From: SAR324 cluster bacterium
Lineage (GTDB): Bacteria; SAR324; XYD2-FULL-50-16; JAERRU01
DNA: 64,000 nt
Assembly (NCBI GenBank): GCA_016735295.1
Contig: JAERRU010000015.1
Span: forward strand, 1-64,000
Direction of reading: 5' to 3'
Position 1 is the first letter of the stretch; each line of letters begins with the position of its first letter. Below, piece by piece: positions 55,072 to 63,808 of this stretch. The notes beneath the pieces were generated by a model. That model was not told the origin of the DNA. It saw only the letters and a list, made by a program, of their open reading frames with translations, and ran no database searches. The position numbers and the translations under genes were made by a program.

Positions 55072-55789
55072 ATATAGGGCGAAGTGGCCACTTTCGCTAA
55101 GCCTATTGCTAATTCTATTATTAAGCAAAATTTGGATTGTGGAGCGTGCCACAGCACAAGTTAGTACTTACCAGAATTATTTAGATTATGAAGCACAGTA
55201 TCCTGATTTATTAACTCAAGTATTGCCTCATAAAGCGGTAACTGCTCATTCATCGCAAGGGATTGCTTATCAAAAATACTGCTATTTAAGCCTAGGCAGT
55301 GATGCATTTGATATTAAATGGGGTGATAATAGAAAAAGCAGCTCAGCTCAATTATCCCAAGGAATGAGCGGTATATTAGGCTGCCGATATTTGAGCTGGG
55401 GGGTAAATTTTGTGACTAAGCAAAATTTGATAAGTCTTGATTTTAACCATATAGATTATGGACAATCTGACTTTGTGTCTATAGACGCTTCGGGGGTTGG
55501 GGTAGATTATTTGATTTATCAAATTGATCATAGGCTAACATTTCATACCGGAATTATTCTATACGAATCAAACTTAGCTTTTTCTAGCAAAAACAGTGGA
55601 GGTGGGGCTAAAATGATAGAAAATAAATCTTATAAAAGATATTTAGGTGGTATAGTTGGTCAGATAAGTTATTTTTTTAGTAATCAATTGGCAATTTCGC
55701 TTTATTATGAGAGTATTTTACCAAAAAGCACTCCTTGGCAAAATTCATTAGGATTATACTTTAGTTTTCATAGTTTAATTAATCGTTAA
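55043..55789 (+). CDS. Probable exported or outer-membrane beta-rich protein
   Basis: 248 residues with an N-terminal signal peptide (about 15-39, leucine-rich and ending in RATAQ). The rest alternates short polar and aromatic segments in a way suggestive of a small outer-membrane barrel, ending in aromatic-rich LGLYFSFHSLINR. It starts inside the end of lptD (29-bp overlap, other frame), so it is translationally coupled and probably envelope-related. No family was recognised. Confidence 0.6.
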   Translation: MNLRLTHIFKYRAKWPLSLSLLLILLLSKIWIVERATAQVSTYQNYLDYEAQYPDLLTQVLPHKAVTAHSSQGIAYQKYCYLSLGSDAFDIKWGDNRKSSSAQLSQGMSGILGCRYLSWGVNFVTKQNLISLDFNHIDYGQSDFVSIDASGVGVDYLIYQIDHRLTFHTGIILYESNLAFSSKNSGGGAKMIENKSYKRYLGGIVGQISYFFSNQLAISLYYESILPKSTPWQNSLGLYFSFHSLINR

Positions 55790-55937
55790 ATTTTTTGAAA
55801 ATTATAAATACTATCGGCATATAAATTCCACTCGGCGTAGTTTGGTGATATGATTAATTATAGATTAATCATAATATTAGCTAGAAGAATATATACTATT
55901 AATGAATCAATATCTATTATAACAATCTGATAACTAG

Positions 55938-55947
55938 AAAAGGAGGA
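55938..55947 (+). promoter_or_regulatory. Strong ribosome binding site of phaB
   Basis: AAAAGGAGGA lies 8-9 bp before ATG 55956. Such full Shine-Dalgarno matches are rare among genes of this window, so strong translation is likely. Confidence 0.7.
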
Positions 55948-55955
55948 TTATTATT

Positions 55956-56708
55956 ATGCATCAAGGTAAAAAAGTAGCTTTCGTAACAGGAGGCACTGGG
56001 GGCATAGGAACTGCCATATGCCAAGAATTATATACTCATGGTTATTTTGTAGTAGCTGGATATTATAGCAGTGGCAACCATGGGCAAGCTAAAGAATGGG
56101 CGATAAAGCAAAAGGAGGATGGATATAAACTAGAAATCGCTTATGGGGAAATTACTAAATTTGATTCTTGCCAAAAGTGTATTAATGAAATTGTAGAAAA
56201 ATTCGGTAAAATAAGTATTCTAGTAAATAATGCCGGCATTACCAGAGACGCAACTTTTAGCAAGATGTCTTTAGAGCAGTGGACCGACGTGGTATCGGTT
56301 AACTTAAATAGCGTGTTTATGATGACTAAATTAGTTATAGAAGGCATGCTAGAAGAAAAATGGGGTAGAATTATTAATATTTCTTCAATTAACGCCCAAA
56401 AAGGACAATTTGGCCAAAGTAATTATTCGGCAGCTAAAGCTGGAATGCATGGATTTACTAAAGCTTTGGCGTTAGAAGTAGCACGCAAGGGTATTACTGT
56501 AAACACTATTTCCCCTGGATATATTGAAACTAAAATGATTGCTGATATTGATAGTGCTATTAAAAAGGAAATTTTGAAAAGCATTCCTATGGGCAGGTTT
56601 GGTCAACCATCAGAAATAGGTAAACTGGTGAGTTTTTTATCTAGCGATAGTGCCTCTTTTATCACAGGGGCTAATATCTCCATTAATGGCGGCCAACATA
56701 TGATGTAA
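55956..56708 (+). CDS. phaB: Acetoacetyl-CoA reductase (PHB pathway)
   Basis: NADPH-dependent short-chain dehydrogenase of 250 aa. The cofactor loop is TGGTGGIGTA, then NNAGI, with the catalytic tetrad Ser/Tyr/Lys in SSINAQKGQFGQSNYSAAKAG. That INAQKGQFGQ-NYSAAKAGMHGF string is the hallmark that separates PhaB from FabG. Acetoacetyl-CoA is reduced to (R)-3-hydroxybutyryl-CoA for polyhydroxybutyrate. No phaA or phaC is in the window. It is convergent with the ubiA-like gene. Confidence 0.9.
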   Translation: MHQGKKVAFVTGGTGGIGTAICQELYTHGYFVVAGYYSSGNHGQAKEWAIKQKEDGYKLEIAYGEITKFDSCQKCINEIVEKFGKISILVNNAGITRDATFSKMSLEQWTDVVSVNLNSVFMMTKLVIEGMLEEKWGRIINISSINAQKGQFGQSNYSAAKAGMHGFTKALALEVARKGITVNTISPGYIETKMIADIDSAIKKEILKSIPMGRFGQPSEIGKLVSFLSSDSASFITGANISINGGQHMM

Positions 56709-56736
56709 TTATCGGATAATCATCATCGGGTGCTGG

Positions 56737-56783
56737 TTAGCTGGCTAGATGGGTAGCTGACTAATAATAGTTTAGCCAGCTAA
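56737..56783. terminator. Putative bidirectional terminator between phaB and the ubiA-like gene
   Basis: A perfect 11-bp inverted repeat, ttagctggcta (56737-56747) and tagccagctaa (56773-56783), has a 25-bp loop and sits between two convergent stops. An alternative inner pairing of tagctg with cagcta is also possible. A/T-rich flanks follow on both sides. Confidence 0.55.
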
Positions 56784-56797
56784 AAATATTGTTGGTT

Positions 56798-57820
56798 TTA
56801 TAACACAAACTTTAACATCAACGCATCAACTAAGACCGCTAAAATATAAAGAGGGCCAAATATCTTATCATACCTTGTAGAAGCTACCGTATAATAAAGT
56901 GGCCAAGCCTGCTTTAATACTTTATCTTTTATCTCATCTTTCCCAGTAGGGCGTCGGCTAGCATAAATTTTTATGGTAGTAATCAATTTAGGAATAGCAA
57001 GTAGCGTGATTGCTATAGTAAAATGGAAAAAACCCACCATATAAAGAGCAAAAATTATCACAAAAGGTGTGATTAAACTAACTATCTCTATTCTTCTCGC
57101 CCAATCCATCCCTAATAAAACAGGTAAAGTTTTGATGTTTCCCTTTTTATATTCATTATATTTATCCATATGGGCACCAAGCAAAACACCAGACACACCC
57201 AAAGAATAGGGAATACTAGCTAGCAAAACATAATTACTCCACTCCCCAGTAATCACATAATAACCGCCCCCAATCATCAAAGGCCCCCAACTAATAGTGG
57301 TTACTATATTACCTAGTCCCATCACTTTGAAGGGCCATGTATAAAAGGTTACGGCTATCGCTCCACTCAAAAATAAAATCCAAATACCGATATCTTGATT
57401 TTTGATATACAACAAAGCAAAACCCACCGCTAAAGCCCCTATCGCAGAGACACTAGCGTATCTTATGATAAATGCTGATTTTGACATATAACCAGAAGCT
57501 AATGGATGAGCAGCATATCCATGCCTATATCCGGCCTTATCATCGTCTACACCCATAACATGATCAGTTATATCATTAAAAAAGTTAACTGTGGCATGAG
57601 ATAAAACCAGCCCCAAACTAACCAATAACCAAATGCCTATATCTAGCTTTTGAGCGTGCAAAGCAAAAAAACATAGTAAAATAGAAGCAAAAATAGTCGG
57701 TGGAAAAAATGATCCGCGCACCGCGATCAACCACCGAGAAATTATATCAAGCTCTTTCCACTCATCTTGAGAAACGTGCTGAGCCACCGTTAAAGATTTA
57801 ACCCACATAGAAACATTCAT
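56798..57820 (-). CDS. UbiA-family prenyltransferase
   Basis: Integral membrane prenyltransferase with eight or nine predicted helices, 340 aa. The first acidic motif is NFFNDITDHVMGVDD (N82-D83, D86, D92). The second expected motif is in the loop near GVLLGAHMDKYNEYKKG. Members attach isoprenoid chains to aromatic rings (UbiA, MenA) or make haem O. The layout is closest to MenA-like 1,4-dihydroxy-2-naphthoate polyprenyltransferases, suggesting menaquinone synthesis, but the subfamily is not certain. Confidence 0.82.
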   Translation of the reverse strand: MNVSMWVKSLTVAQHVSQDEWKELDIISRWLIAVRGSFFPPTIFASILLCFFALHAQKLDIGIWLLVSLGLVLSHATVNFFNDITDHVMGVDDDKAGYRHGYAAHPLASGYMSKSAFIIRYASVSAIGALAVGFALLYIKNQDIGIWILFLSGAIAVTFYTWPFKVMGLGNIVTTISWGPLMIGGGYYVITGEWSNYVLLASIPYSLGVSGVLLGAHMDKYNEYKKGNIKTLPVLLGMDWARRIEIVSLITPFVIIFALYMVGFFHFTIAITLLAIPKLITTIKIYASRRPTGKDEIKDKVLKQAWPLYYTVASTRYDKIFGPLYILAVLVDALMLKFVL

Positions 57821-58013
57821 TGCACAACTAATAAAAATTAATATTTACTTCGTACCAAAAAAAATAACCATAACTAAATAATTAACACATTGCAATAGAA
57901 TATCTAAAGCTCATTATTAATGAAGATAGCATCTATTATATAACCAGTTTTTTGTTTCGCTAAACCCTTTTTGAATTATAAAAATAATCTCTATCTCCAG
58001 ATTGAGCGTGCAT

Positions 58014-58565
58014 TTATATTTTATTAAATATTTTTGTGTTCATTTGCACATAACAAGAAAATTGATGCACATTTTCCCAAAATTCAATAATTTTATTTTC
58101 CGGTAAATTATAGATAATCGATTCTTGAATTTTAATTTTTTTCACATTTTGCCAACGATCATTATCAATTACCAACATCTTTTTATTTATTTTATGCATC
58201 CCAATCTCTAAACTCACTTGAGCTCTCATATAAAGTAAAGAAATCAAATTAACTCCCATCGCTTTGATTACTGATTCTAAAAAAATCAACGAATTATTGG
58301 TGGCAGGTTCTGCCAAAATAGATTTAGCCCCGCCGATAGGCTTAATATTCAAAGCGAAAATTGCTAAATCTGATATTTTTTGCCAAAAAACTTTTGGGAT
58401 ATAAAGGTGATGTTCATGCTTTAACCAATCATTATTTTCAGCTAAAACTATATTATCTTGCAAATAACGATATCGGTGCAAAATAGCGTGAAATATAGCC
58501 CTATCAATAATATCTATTTGGTCACGAAACACAATTAACCGGCTCTTAGCAGATTCTTTTTTCAC
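58014..58565 (-). CDS. Chorismate-mutase-like protein
   Basis: 183 aa starting at GTG 58563-58565. Residues 10-39 (RLIVFRDQIDIIDRAIF...LHRYRYL) match the first helix of AroQ chorismate mutases, including the R-x3-D-x2-D spacing and following Arg. The rest, beta/alpha mixed with KSILAEPATNN, does not show the remaining catalytic helix residues, so activity is doubtful. It starts 48 bp after the ntrX-like gene ends on the same strand, which suggests cotranscription. A regulatory or aromatic-acid-binding role is possible. Confidence 0.55.
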   Translation of the reverse strand: MKKESAKSRLIVFRDQIDIIDRAIFHAILHRYRYLQDNIVLAENNDWLKHEHHLYIPKVFWQKISDLAIFALNIKPIGGAKSILAEPATNNSLIFLESVIKAMGVNLISLLYMRAQVSLEIGMHKINKKMLVIDNDRWQNVKKIKIQESIIYNLPENKIIEFWENVHQFSCYVQMNTKIFNKI

Positions 58566-58613
58566 TATATTACTTAATTACTTATAATTATAACTATCAC
58601 TATTGCCTATCAC

Positions 58614-59987
58614 TTAATCTTTAAAATTAGGTGGTATGATATCATATTTTTTTATTATTATATGCAAATAACTACGCACAACACCAATCTTTTTAGCCGT
58701 TTCTGAAATATTCCAATCGTATTTTTTCAAATTAGCAATAAAATAATCTCTTTCAAATAAAGCTTTCGCTTCTTTGAAATTGACGTGCTGTTTGGTTGTA
58801 TTAACCAATTTAGTTGCCCCATTTTTTTGCAGTTCTTCCCCTAAATGAGAAGGCAAAATTTCATTTTCTTCAACCAAAATAAGCAATCGCTCCACAGTAT
58901 TTTTTAATTCCCTCACATTACCAGGCCAATCATATGCCTGCAAAAGCTTAATCGCTGATTGGCTTATTTTTTTCGCCGGTAAAGACTGCTTCACAAATTC
59001 TTTGATAAAATAATCCACCAACAAAGCAATATCATCTTTTCTATTACGCAAAGGAGGCAGCTTAATAGGAATTATCGCCAATCGGTAATAAAGATCTTCG
59101 CGGAACAATCCTTGGGTAATCAAATCTTGTAAATCCTTGTTAGTCGCCGATATAACCCTAACATCAACTCTTATATGCTCTTTTCCTCCCACCGGTTGAA
59201 TTTTCTGATCATCTAACGCCCTTAATACTTTAGATTGTGCATTTAGGCTCATATCCCCGATTTCATCAAGAAATAAAGTCCCTTGATTAGCCTGTTCAAA
59301 TTTGCCAATAGTCTTTTCAAATGCTCCCGTAAAAGAACCTTTCTCGTGCCCAAAAAGCTCACTTTCAATTAATGTATCAGGAATAGCGGCGCAATTAACT
59401 GCGATAAATGGCTTCTCAGCTCGGGCGCTATTTAGGTGTATTTGCCTTGCTATTAGCTCTTTGCCCGTGCCATTTTCACCTAAAATTATCACTCGGCTAT
59501 TGGTTTTGGCAATAGTATTTATATTTTTAATAATATCTTTAGTCGCTTTACTTTTACCTATTATTAAATATTTATCTTTAATCAGGTAATTTTTTAAATT
59601 CTTATTTTCCTTCTTTAATTGATACGACTGGCAGGTATGATTAAGTAAATGATAAATTTTATCTACGGAAAATGGTTTTTCCAAAAAATCATAAGCCCCT
59701 ATTTTCAGAGCCTGAACTGCCAATTCAATATTACCGTGACCTGATATCATTATTACTGGTATATGAGGATAGTCTTTTTTTATAATTTGCAAAACTTCTA
59801 TCCCACTCATCGAATCCATCCAAATATCCAATAAAATAGTTTGGATGCACTTATCTTGTTTCAGCAGTGCCAACCCCGCTTTACCAGAATCAGCTAAAAG
59901 TGCTGTTAACCCTTTATCGGCCAGTAAATCTTGAAGAGTTTTTCGTATTTTTGAATCGTCATCTATAATAAGTATCTTATTTGTCAT
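58614..59987 (-). CDS. ntrX: NtrX/NtrC-family sigma-54-dependent response regulator
   Basis: 457 aa. Receiver domain: phosphoacceptor D54 in ILLDIWMDS, acidic pair at D10-D11, K104 in EKPF. AAA+ domain: Walker A GENGTGKE at 170-177, sigma-54-contacting GSFTGAF (GAFTGA variant) at 217-223, Walker B TLFLDEIG at 237-244. Fis-type helix-turn-helix at the end (NISETAKKIGVVRSYLH). VIMISGHGNIE and the output helix match NtrX more than NtrC. The cognate kinase (ntrY) is not adjacent. Confidence 0.88.
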   Translation of the reverse strand: MTNKILIIDDDSKIRKTLQDLLADKGLTALLADSGKAGLALLKQDKCIQTILLDIWMDSMSGIEVLQIIKKDYPHIPVIMISGHGNIELAVQALKIGAYDFLEKPFSVDKIYHLLNHTCQSYQLKKENKNLKNYLIKDKYLIIGKSKATKDIIKNINTIAKTNSRVIILGENGTGKELIARQIHLNSARAEKPFIAVNCAAIPDTLIESELFGHEKGSFTGAFEKTIGKFEQANQGTLFLDEIGDMSLNAQSKVLRALDDQKIQPVGGKEHIRVDVRVISATNKDLQDLITQGLFREDLYYRLAIIPIKLPPLRNRKDDIALLVDYFIKEFVKQSLPAKKISQSAIKLLQAYDWPGNVRELKNTVERLLILVEENEILPSHLGEELQKNGATKLVNTTKQHVNFKEAKALFERDYFIANLKKYDWNISETAKKIGVVRSYLHIIIKKYDIIPPNFKD

Positions 59988-60167
59988 AAATCCTACCTTA
60001 TTGATATTACAGACTTTTAAAGCTAAATTTAATAAAATCTAACCTATTATTTTATTTTTATATAAAAATTACTTGCAAATCACACACAAAGAGCAGTAAA
60101 CTAGTTCCATATATCTAATAATTATTTATAAAAGCAATTAAATAATCAAACATCAACCAGATAAATC

Positions 60168-61052
60168 ATGAAATTTGTTGATCACGATAGCTTTAAGTTG
60201 GCTGATTATTGCATCAGTGCTGATGAATATCTACTCAAAATGAAAGAACATCCTAAGCCAATAGTACTAGATATAAGAGAAAAAGAAGTCTATCTCAGCG
60301 GAACTATAGAAAATGCATATAATTTACCCTATAGTGAGTTCGCAGAAAGACTAATTCAATTACCTCCATTTGGTACTATCATAATATATTCTGATGAAAA
60401 AAATCAACAAATAGACAAAACCGTTAAATTATTATGGGAAAATGGGTTTAGCGATATCTTCTATGTCGATAAAGGATATCAATCAATTGTGGCTAGCTTA
60501 TTTGAAGTATCAGATGATGTTTTGGATAAATGCATAGGCTTTTTAAAAGAGAATAACGCTAAAGCGATAAAATTAAATGTAGCAGCCTACGAACTAGGCT
60601 ATGACTTGGTAAATGAAAATCCAGATCCTGAAGAATATAAAGAGGTAGTGATAAATAACTTAATCATTTATTTTTCTCACCGCAAGCTAAGGCTAGTAGA
60701 AGGTACAATTATAAATTGGCAAGACGGCAAGCCTAGCTTAGATCATCCTAGATTACACCAAGAAAGACCCAAAGAATCCTTAAAGGAAAGAGTGCAAAAA
60801 TTATTAGACCAACAAGTAAACCCATCAGTCGCTTCTCATGGCGGGGATGTAAAATTAATTGATGTGAAGGACGATGTAGCCTATATCGAAATGATGGGTG
60901 GGTGCAAAGGCTGTGGGCAATCGGCAGCCACTCTAAAAAATGGTATTGAAGCGGCAATTTTTCATGGTGTTCCTGAAATTTCACAAGTTTTAGATACCAC
61001 CGACCACGCCTCAGGCACTAATCCCTATTATCAAAGCGACGCCAATGCTTAG
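60168..61052 (+). CDS. Rhodanese-like / A-type-like / NifU C-terminal fusion protein
   Basis: 294 aa. Residues about 28-112 form a rhodanese fold (LDIREKEVYLSGTIENAYNLPY, VDKGYQSI), but the active-site Cys is replaced: the loop reads YSDEKN, with Ser75 at that place. Residues about 115-195 resemble the degenerate A-type/HesB part of NfuA. Residues about 205-275 are a NifU C-terminal domain, with Fe-S ligands C246 and C249 in GGCKGCGQSAATLKNGIE. It should be an iron-sulfur carrier of the NfuA type with a non-catalytic rhodanese sensor or docking module. It is close to bolA/ibaG, another Fe-S cofactor gene. Confidence 0.8.
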   Translation: MKFVDHDSFKLADYCISADEYLLKMKEHPKPIVLDIREKEVYLSGTIENAYNLPYSEFAERLIQLPPFGTIIIYSDEKNQQIDKTVKLLWENGFSDIFYVDKGYQSIVASLFEVSDDVLDKCIGFLKENNAKAIKLNVAAYELGYDLVNENPDPEEYKEVVINNLIIYFSHRKLRLVEGTIINWQDGKPSLDHPRLHQERPKESLKERVQKLLDQQVNPSVASHGGDVKLIDVKDDVAYIEMMGGCKGCGQSAATLKNGIEAAIFHGVPEISQVLDTTDHASGTNPYYQSDANA

Positions 61053-61071
61053 GACTATGATGGATGCTGTT

Positions 61072-61618
61072 GTCGCCAGATTTTATTATATGAATTAAGA
61101 GCGGCTATCACCTAATCCATCATAAAAGCAGTGGCTTATTGGTGATATGATTATCTGAACCATCATAAAATAGTTGCCATTAATGATGTAATTATCTCCA
61201 TATTTTATCGTACAAATTTAGACTCGCCATCACCTAATCCATCATAAAAAGCGGTGGCTTATTGGTGATTTGATTATCTGAACCATCATAAAACGCTTGC
61301 CATTAACGATGTAATCATCGCCATATTTTATTATATGAATTAAGACCGGCTATCACCTAATTCATCATAAAAAATGGTGGCTTATTGGTGATTTAATTAT
61401 CTGAACCATCATAAAACGCTTGCCATTAACTATGTAAATTTAGACTCGCCATCACCTAATCCATCATAAAAAATGGTGGCTTATTGGTGATATGATTATC
61501 TGAACCATCATAAAACGCTTGCCATTAACGATGTAATCATCGCCAGATTTTATTATATGAATTAAGCCCGGCTATCACTTAATTCATCATAAAAGCAGTG
61601 GCTATTGGTGATGTAATA
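61072..61618. repeat. Five-copy 122-bp hairpin-forming tandem repeat array
   Basis: The motif atcacctaat (or ttaat) with ccatcataaaa occurs at 61107, 61229, 61352, 61451 and 61574. Spacings are 122, 123, 99 (24 bp deleted) and 123. Each unit contains an inverted pair, atcacc-aat and attggtgat, around gtggctt, so a single strand would form hairpins. It fills nearly all of the 590-bp spacer between the convergent Fe-S fusion gene and bolA. Unit edges vary between tatgaattaag and caaatttagac. No ORF was found. Confidence 0.93.
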
Positions 61619-61642
61619 TTGCCTTTTTAGGAGATAGATGAC

Positions 61643-61882
61643 CTAAGGAGCCCTAGTTATAACATTCAGCGCGTGCACCCTATCTCGAAAAATATCACCG
61701 AGTGCTTGATACACCATTTTATGTTGCTCCACCAAACTTTGTGAAATAAATTCCTTGCTAATCACACAAACTGATAAATGGCTGCCATCGCCTTTTTGAT
61801 CCACCAAATCTATCTTAGCATCTGGGAATCTCTTTTTTAGCAATTCTTCAATTTTTTGAGTACTAACATCTATTATTCTCAT
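61643..61882 (-). CDS. ibaG: BolA/IbaG-family protein
   Basis: 79 aa. The BolA fold is shown by KGDGSHLSVCVISKEFISQSLVEQHKMVYQALGD and VHALNVITRAP, with the conserved His near the C-terminus that co-binds [2Fe-2S] clusters with monothiol glutaredoxins. The short size suits IbaG/YrbA rather than BolA itself (about 105 aa). Role: iron-sulfur cluster trafficking. It is followed downstream by the repeat array. Confidence 0.88.
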   Translation of the reverse strand: MRIIDVSTQKIEELLKKRFPDAKIDLVDQKGDGSHLSVCVISKEFISQSLVEQHKMVYQALGDIFRDRVHALNVITRAP

Positions 61883-61963
61883 AATATATCTCTCACAATT
61901 AACGATTAATCTTATAAAGACTTAGTAAATCCATAAAATAGATCACAAAACAAACAATGCCAA

Positions 61964-62046
61964 TGCCGAGAAGGAGGGTCGAACTCCTATGAGCAAAGCC
62001 CACACGGCCCTGAACCGTGCGCGTCTACCAATTTCGCCACCTCGGC
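61964..62046 (-). tRNA. tRNA-Leu (anticodon CAG)
   Basis: The minus strand folds to a class II tRNA. The acceptor is gccgagg with tctcggc, the anticodon stem is cacgg/ccgtg around ttcaggg (anticodon CAG, reading CUG), a long variable arm (tgggctttgctcat) follows, and the T-loop is ggttcgac-like (gttcgac). The discriminator is A. The genomic sequence after it is TTG, so the CCA tail is not encoded. Confidence 0.93.
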
Positions 62047-62080
62047 TGGCACAAATCAAAATTTTATTCCATCAGCCAAA

Positions 62081-62335
62081 AATTACCACTGCCAATCTTT
62101 TAACATCTGACAAAGCAACCTAACATCAACTCCTGTCGCTACTTTGCTTTGATTCCATCAACCAAAATTACCACTGCCAATCTTTTAACATCTGACAAAG
62201 TAACCTACCATCAACTCCTGTCGCTACTTTGCTTTGATTCCATCAACCAAAATTACCACTGCCAATCTTTTAACATCTGACAAAGCAACCTGACTCCAAC
62301 TCCTGTCGCTCCTTTACTCGGATAAAAATCAACGT
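62081..62335. repeat. Three-copy 85-bp tandem repeat of the pepA 3' end
   Basis: aattaccactgccaatcttt occurs at 62081, 62166 and 62251. The third copy is the functional 3' end of pepA (stop 62253-62255) and runs about 80 bp into its coding sequence. The other two copies are downstream spares that still encode the pepA C-terminal peptide QMLKDWQW and a stop, with a few changes (for example GVDVRLL in place of GVGVRLL). Confidence 0.95.
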
Positions 62336-63776
62336 TTTTGCTGTCCCAAGCCGTGCCCGCTATATCTAGATGCACCCAAGGTGTTTTATCTACAAAGTTT
62401 TCTAAAAATTTAGCCGCCGTTGAAGCTCCTCCCCACCGGCTACCAACATTTTTTAAATCGGCATAATCGCTCTTAATCTCTTCTTGAAAAGCGTCATCAA
62501 TCGGTAAAGGCCAAACATGTTCCCCCACTTCTTTTGCTGCCACTTGCACCAATTTAGTTAATTTTTTGCTATTACTAAATAACCCAGTGTGACCCTTGCC
62601 CAGTGCCACCACGCAAGCTCCAGTTAAAGTTGCTAAGTCAATTATTGCCGTTGGTTTATATTTATCAACTCCATATGCCAAAGAATCGGCTAGCACTAAT
62701 CTTCCTTCAGCGTCAGTATTTATTACTTCAATCGTTTTTTTATTATAGGCAGTGAAAATATCGCCTGGCTTATAAGCTTTATCGCTAATCATATTTTCCG
62801 CCGTCGCCACCATCGCTACCACTCTAACTTTTGGTTTTAAAGTTGCTATTAAATTCATCACTCCCACCACGGTAGCTCCTCCACACATATCAAATTTCAT
62901 TTCCTCCATCGAACCAGCCGGTTTTAAGCTATAACCACCCGTATCAAAGGTTAAACCCTTGCCTACTAGCAAAAGAGTTTCCTTAAATTTAGTGGGCTTA
63001 TATTCCATAATATTTAAAAAAGCCGGCTCAGCTGAGCCCTTTGCCACTGCTTGAAAACACCCCATTCCCAATTTTTTAAAATCTTTTTCATCTAAAACAC
63101 TAAATTTTAGGCCTCCTGCCAAGCTAAGTTGGGCACATCTTTTCTTAAAGTGACTAGGGGTAAAGTCATTTCCCGCTATATTGCCACAATCTCGTGCTAT
63201 GTTAACACTATCCACCAAAACCCTTTTCATCGGCATCTCAGCTGATGACGCCCCACCTTTGCTAACTAAAACTATTTCTTTAAGCTTAGGTGCCCTATTT
63301 TTATCACTATAATAATGTGAAAAATGATAGCTAGCCAAACCTAATCCTTCAAAAAAATGCTCGCTTTTATTACCCAACTCCCCCACTGGTAATATTATAT
63401 GAGATTTAGTTAAATCTTGTTTTAACATTCGTTTAGCTATTTTAGCCCCAAGTCGTAAAACATCTAAATTATCAATTTCTTTTTTATAGCCCGCCAATAA
63501 TCCCTGATAGCTATCTCCTGAAGAGCCAACATAGAAAAAATCGTGAATTCCCAGTGAGTTATTCTTCCCATCACCTTGTTTATCTTGCTTATCTTGCTTT
63601 TCCTGCCTCTTGGTTATTTTTTTAAAGAAATTTTCTAAATATTTAGCTAAACCAGGCTCTTTTTTAGCTATATCAGCAGTAAGATACACCCCATCTGATT
63701 TATTATAAAAAACAACTAAATTACTATCATCTAAATCAGATAATCTTGGTAATGACTTCACTTCAGAAATTTTCAT
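62253..63776 (-). CDS. pepA: Cytosol (leucyl) aminopeptidase, M17
   Basis: Zn/Mn aminopeptidase of 507 aa. The catalytic domain has KGLTFDTGGYSLKP (metal Asp and Lys) and the M17 signature NTDAEGRLVLAD with its Asp, Glu and Arg ligands. A low-complexity EKQDKQDKQGDGK insert near residue 60 comes from a six- to nine-base repeat. It also binds DNA in some species (XerCD accessory), which cannot be judged here. Its 3' end is triplicated downstream. Confidence 0.95.
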   Translation of the reverse strand: MKISEVKSLPRLSDLDDSNLVVFYNKSDGVYLTADIAKKEPGLAKYLENFFKKITKRQEKQDKQDKQGDGKNNSLGIHDFFYVGSSGDSYQGLLAGYKKEIDNLDVLRLGAKIAKRMLKQDLTKSHIILPVGELGNKSEHFFEGLGLASYHFSHYYSDKNRAPKLKEIVLVSKGGASSAEMPMKRVLVDSVNIARDCGNIAGNDFTPSHFKKRCAQLSLAGGLKFSVLDEKDFKKLGMGCFQAVAKGSAEPAFLNIMEYKPTKFKETLLLVGKGLTFDTGGYSLKPAGSMEEMKFDMCGGATVVGVMNLIATLKPKVRVVAMVATAENMISDKAYKPGDIFTAYNKKTIEVINTDAEGRLVLADSLAYGVDKYKPTAIIDLATLTGACVVALGKGHTGLFSNSKKLTKLVQVAAKEVGEHVWPLPIDDAFQEEIKSDYADLKNVGSRWGGASTAAKFLENFVDKTPWVHLDIAGTAWDSKNVDFYPSKGATGVGVRLLCQMLKDWQW

Positions 63777-63808
63777 GTGCTATATACTAGATTTATAAAT
63801 TAAAAAAA

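Noticed and set aside
61072-61618. Array considered as a CRISPR or an integron attC series
   Set aside because: Whole units repeat, spacers are not unique, and no integrase or cas gene is nearby.
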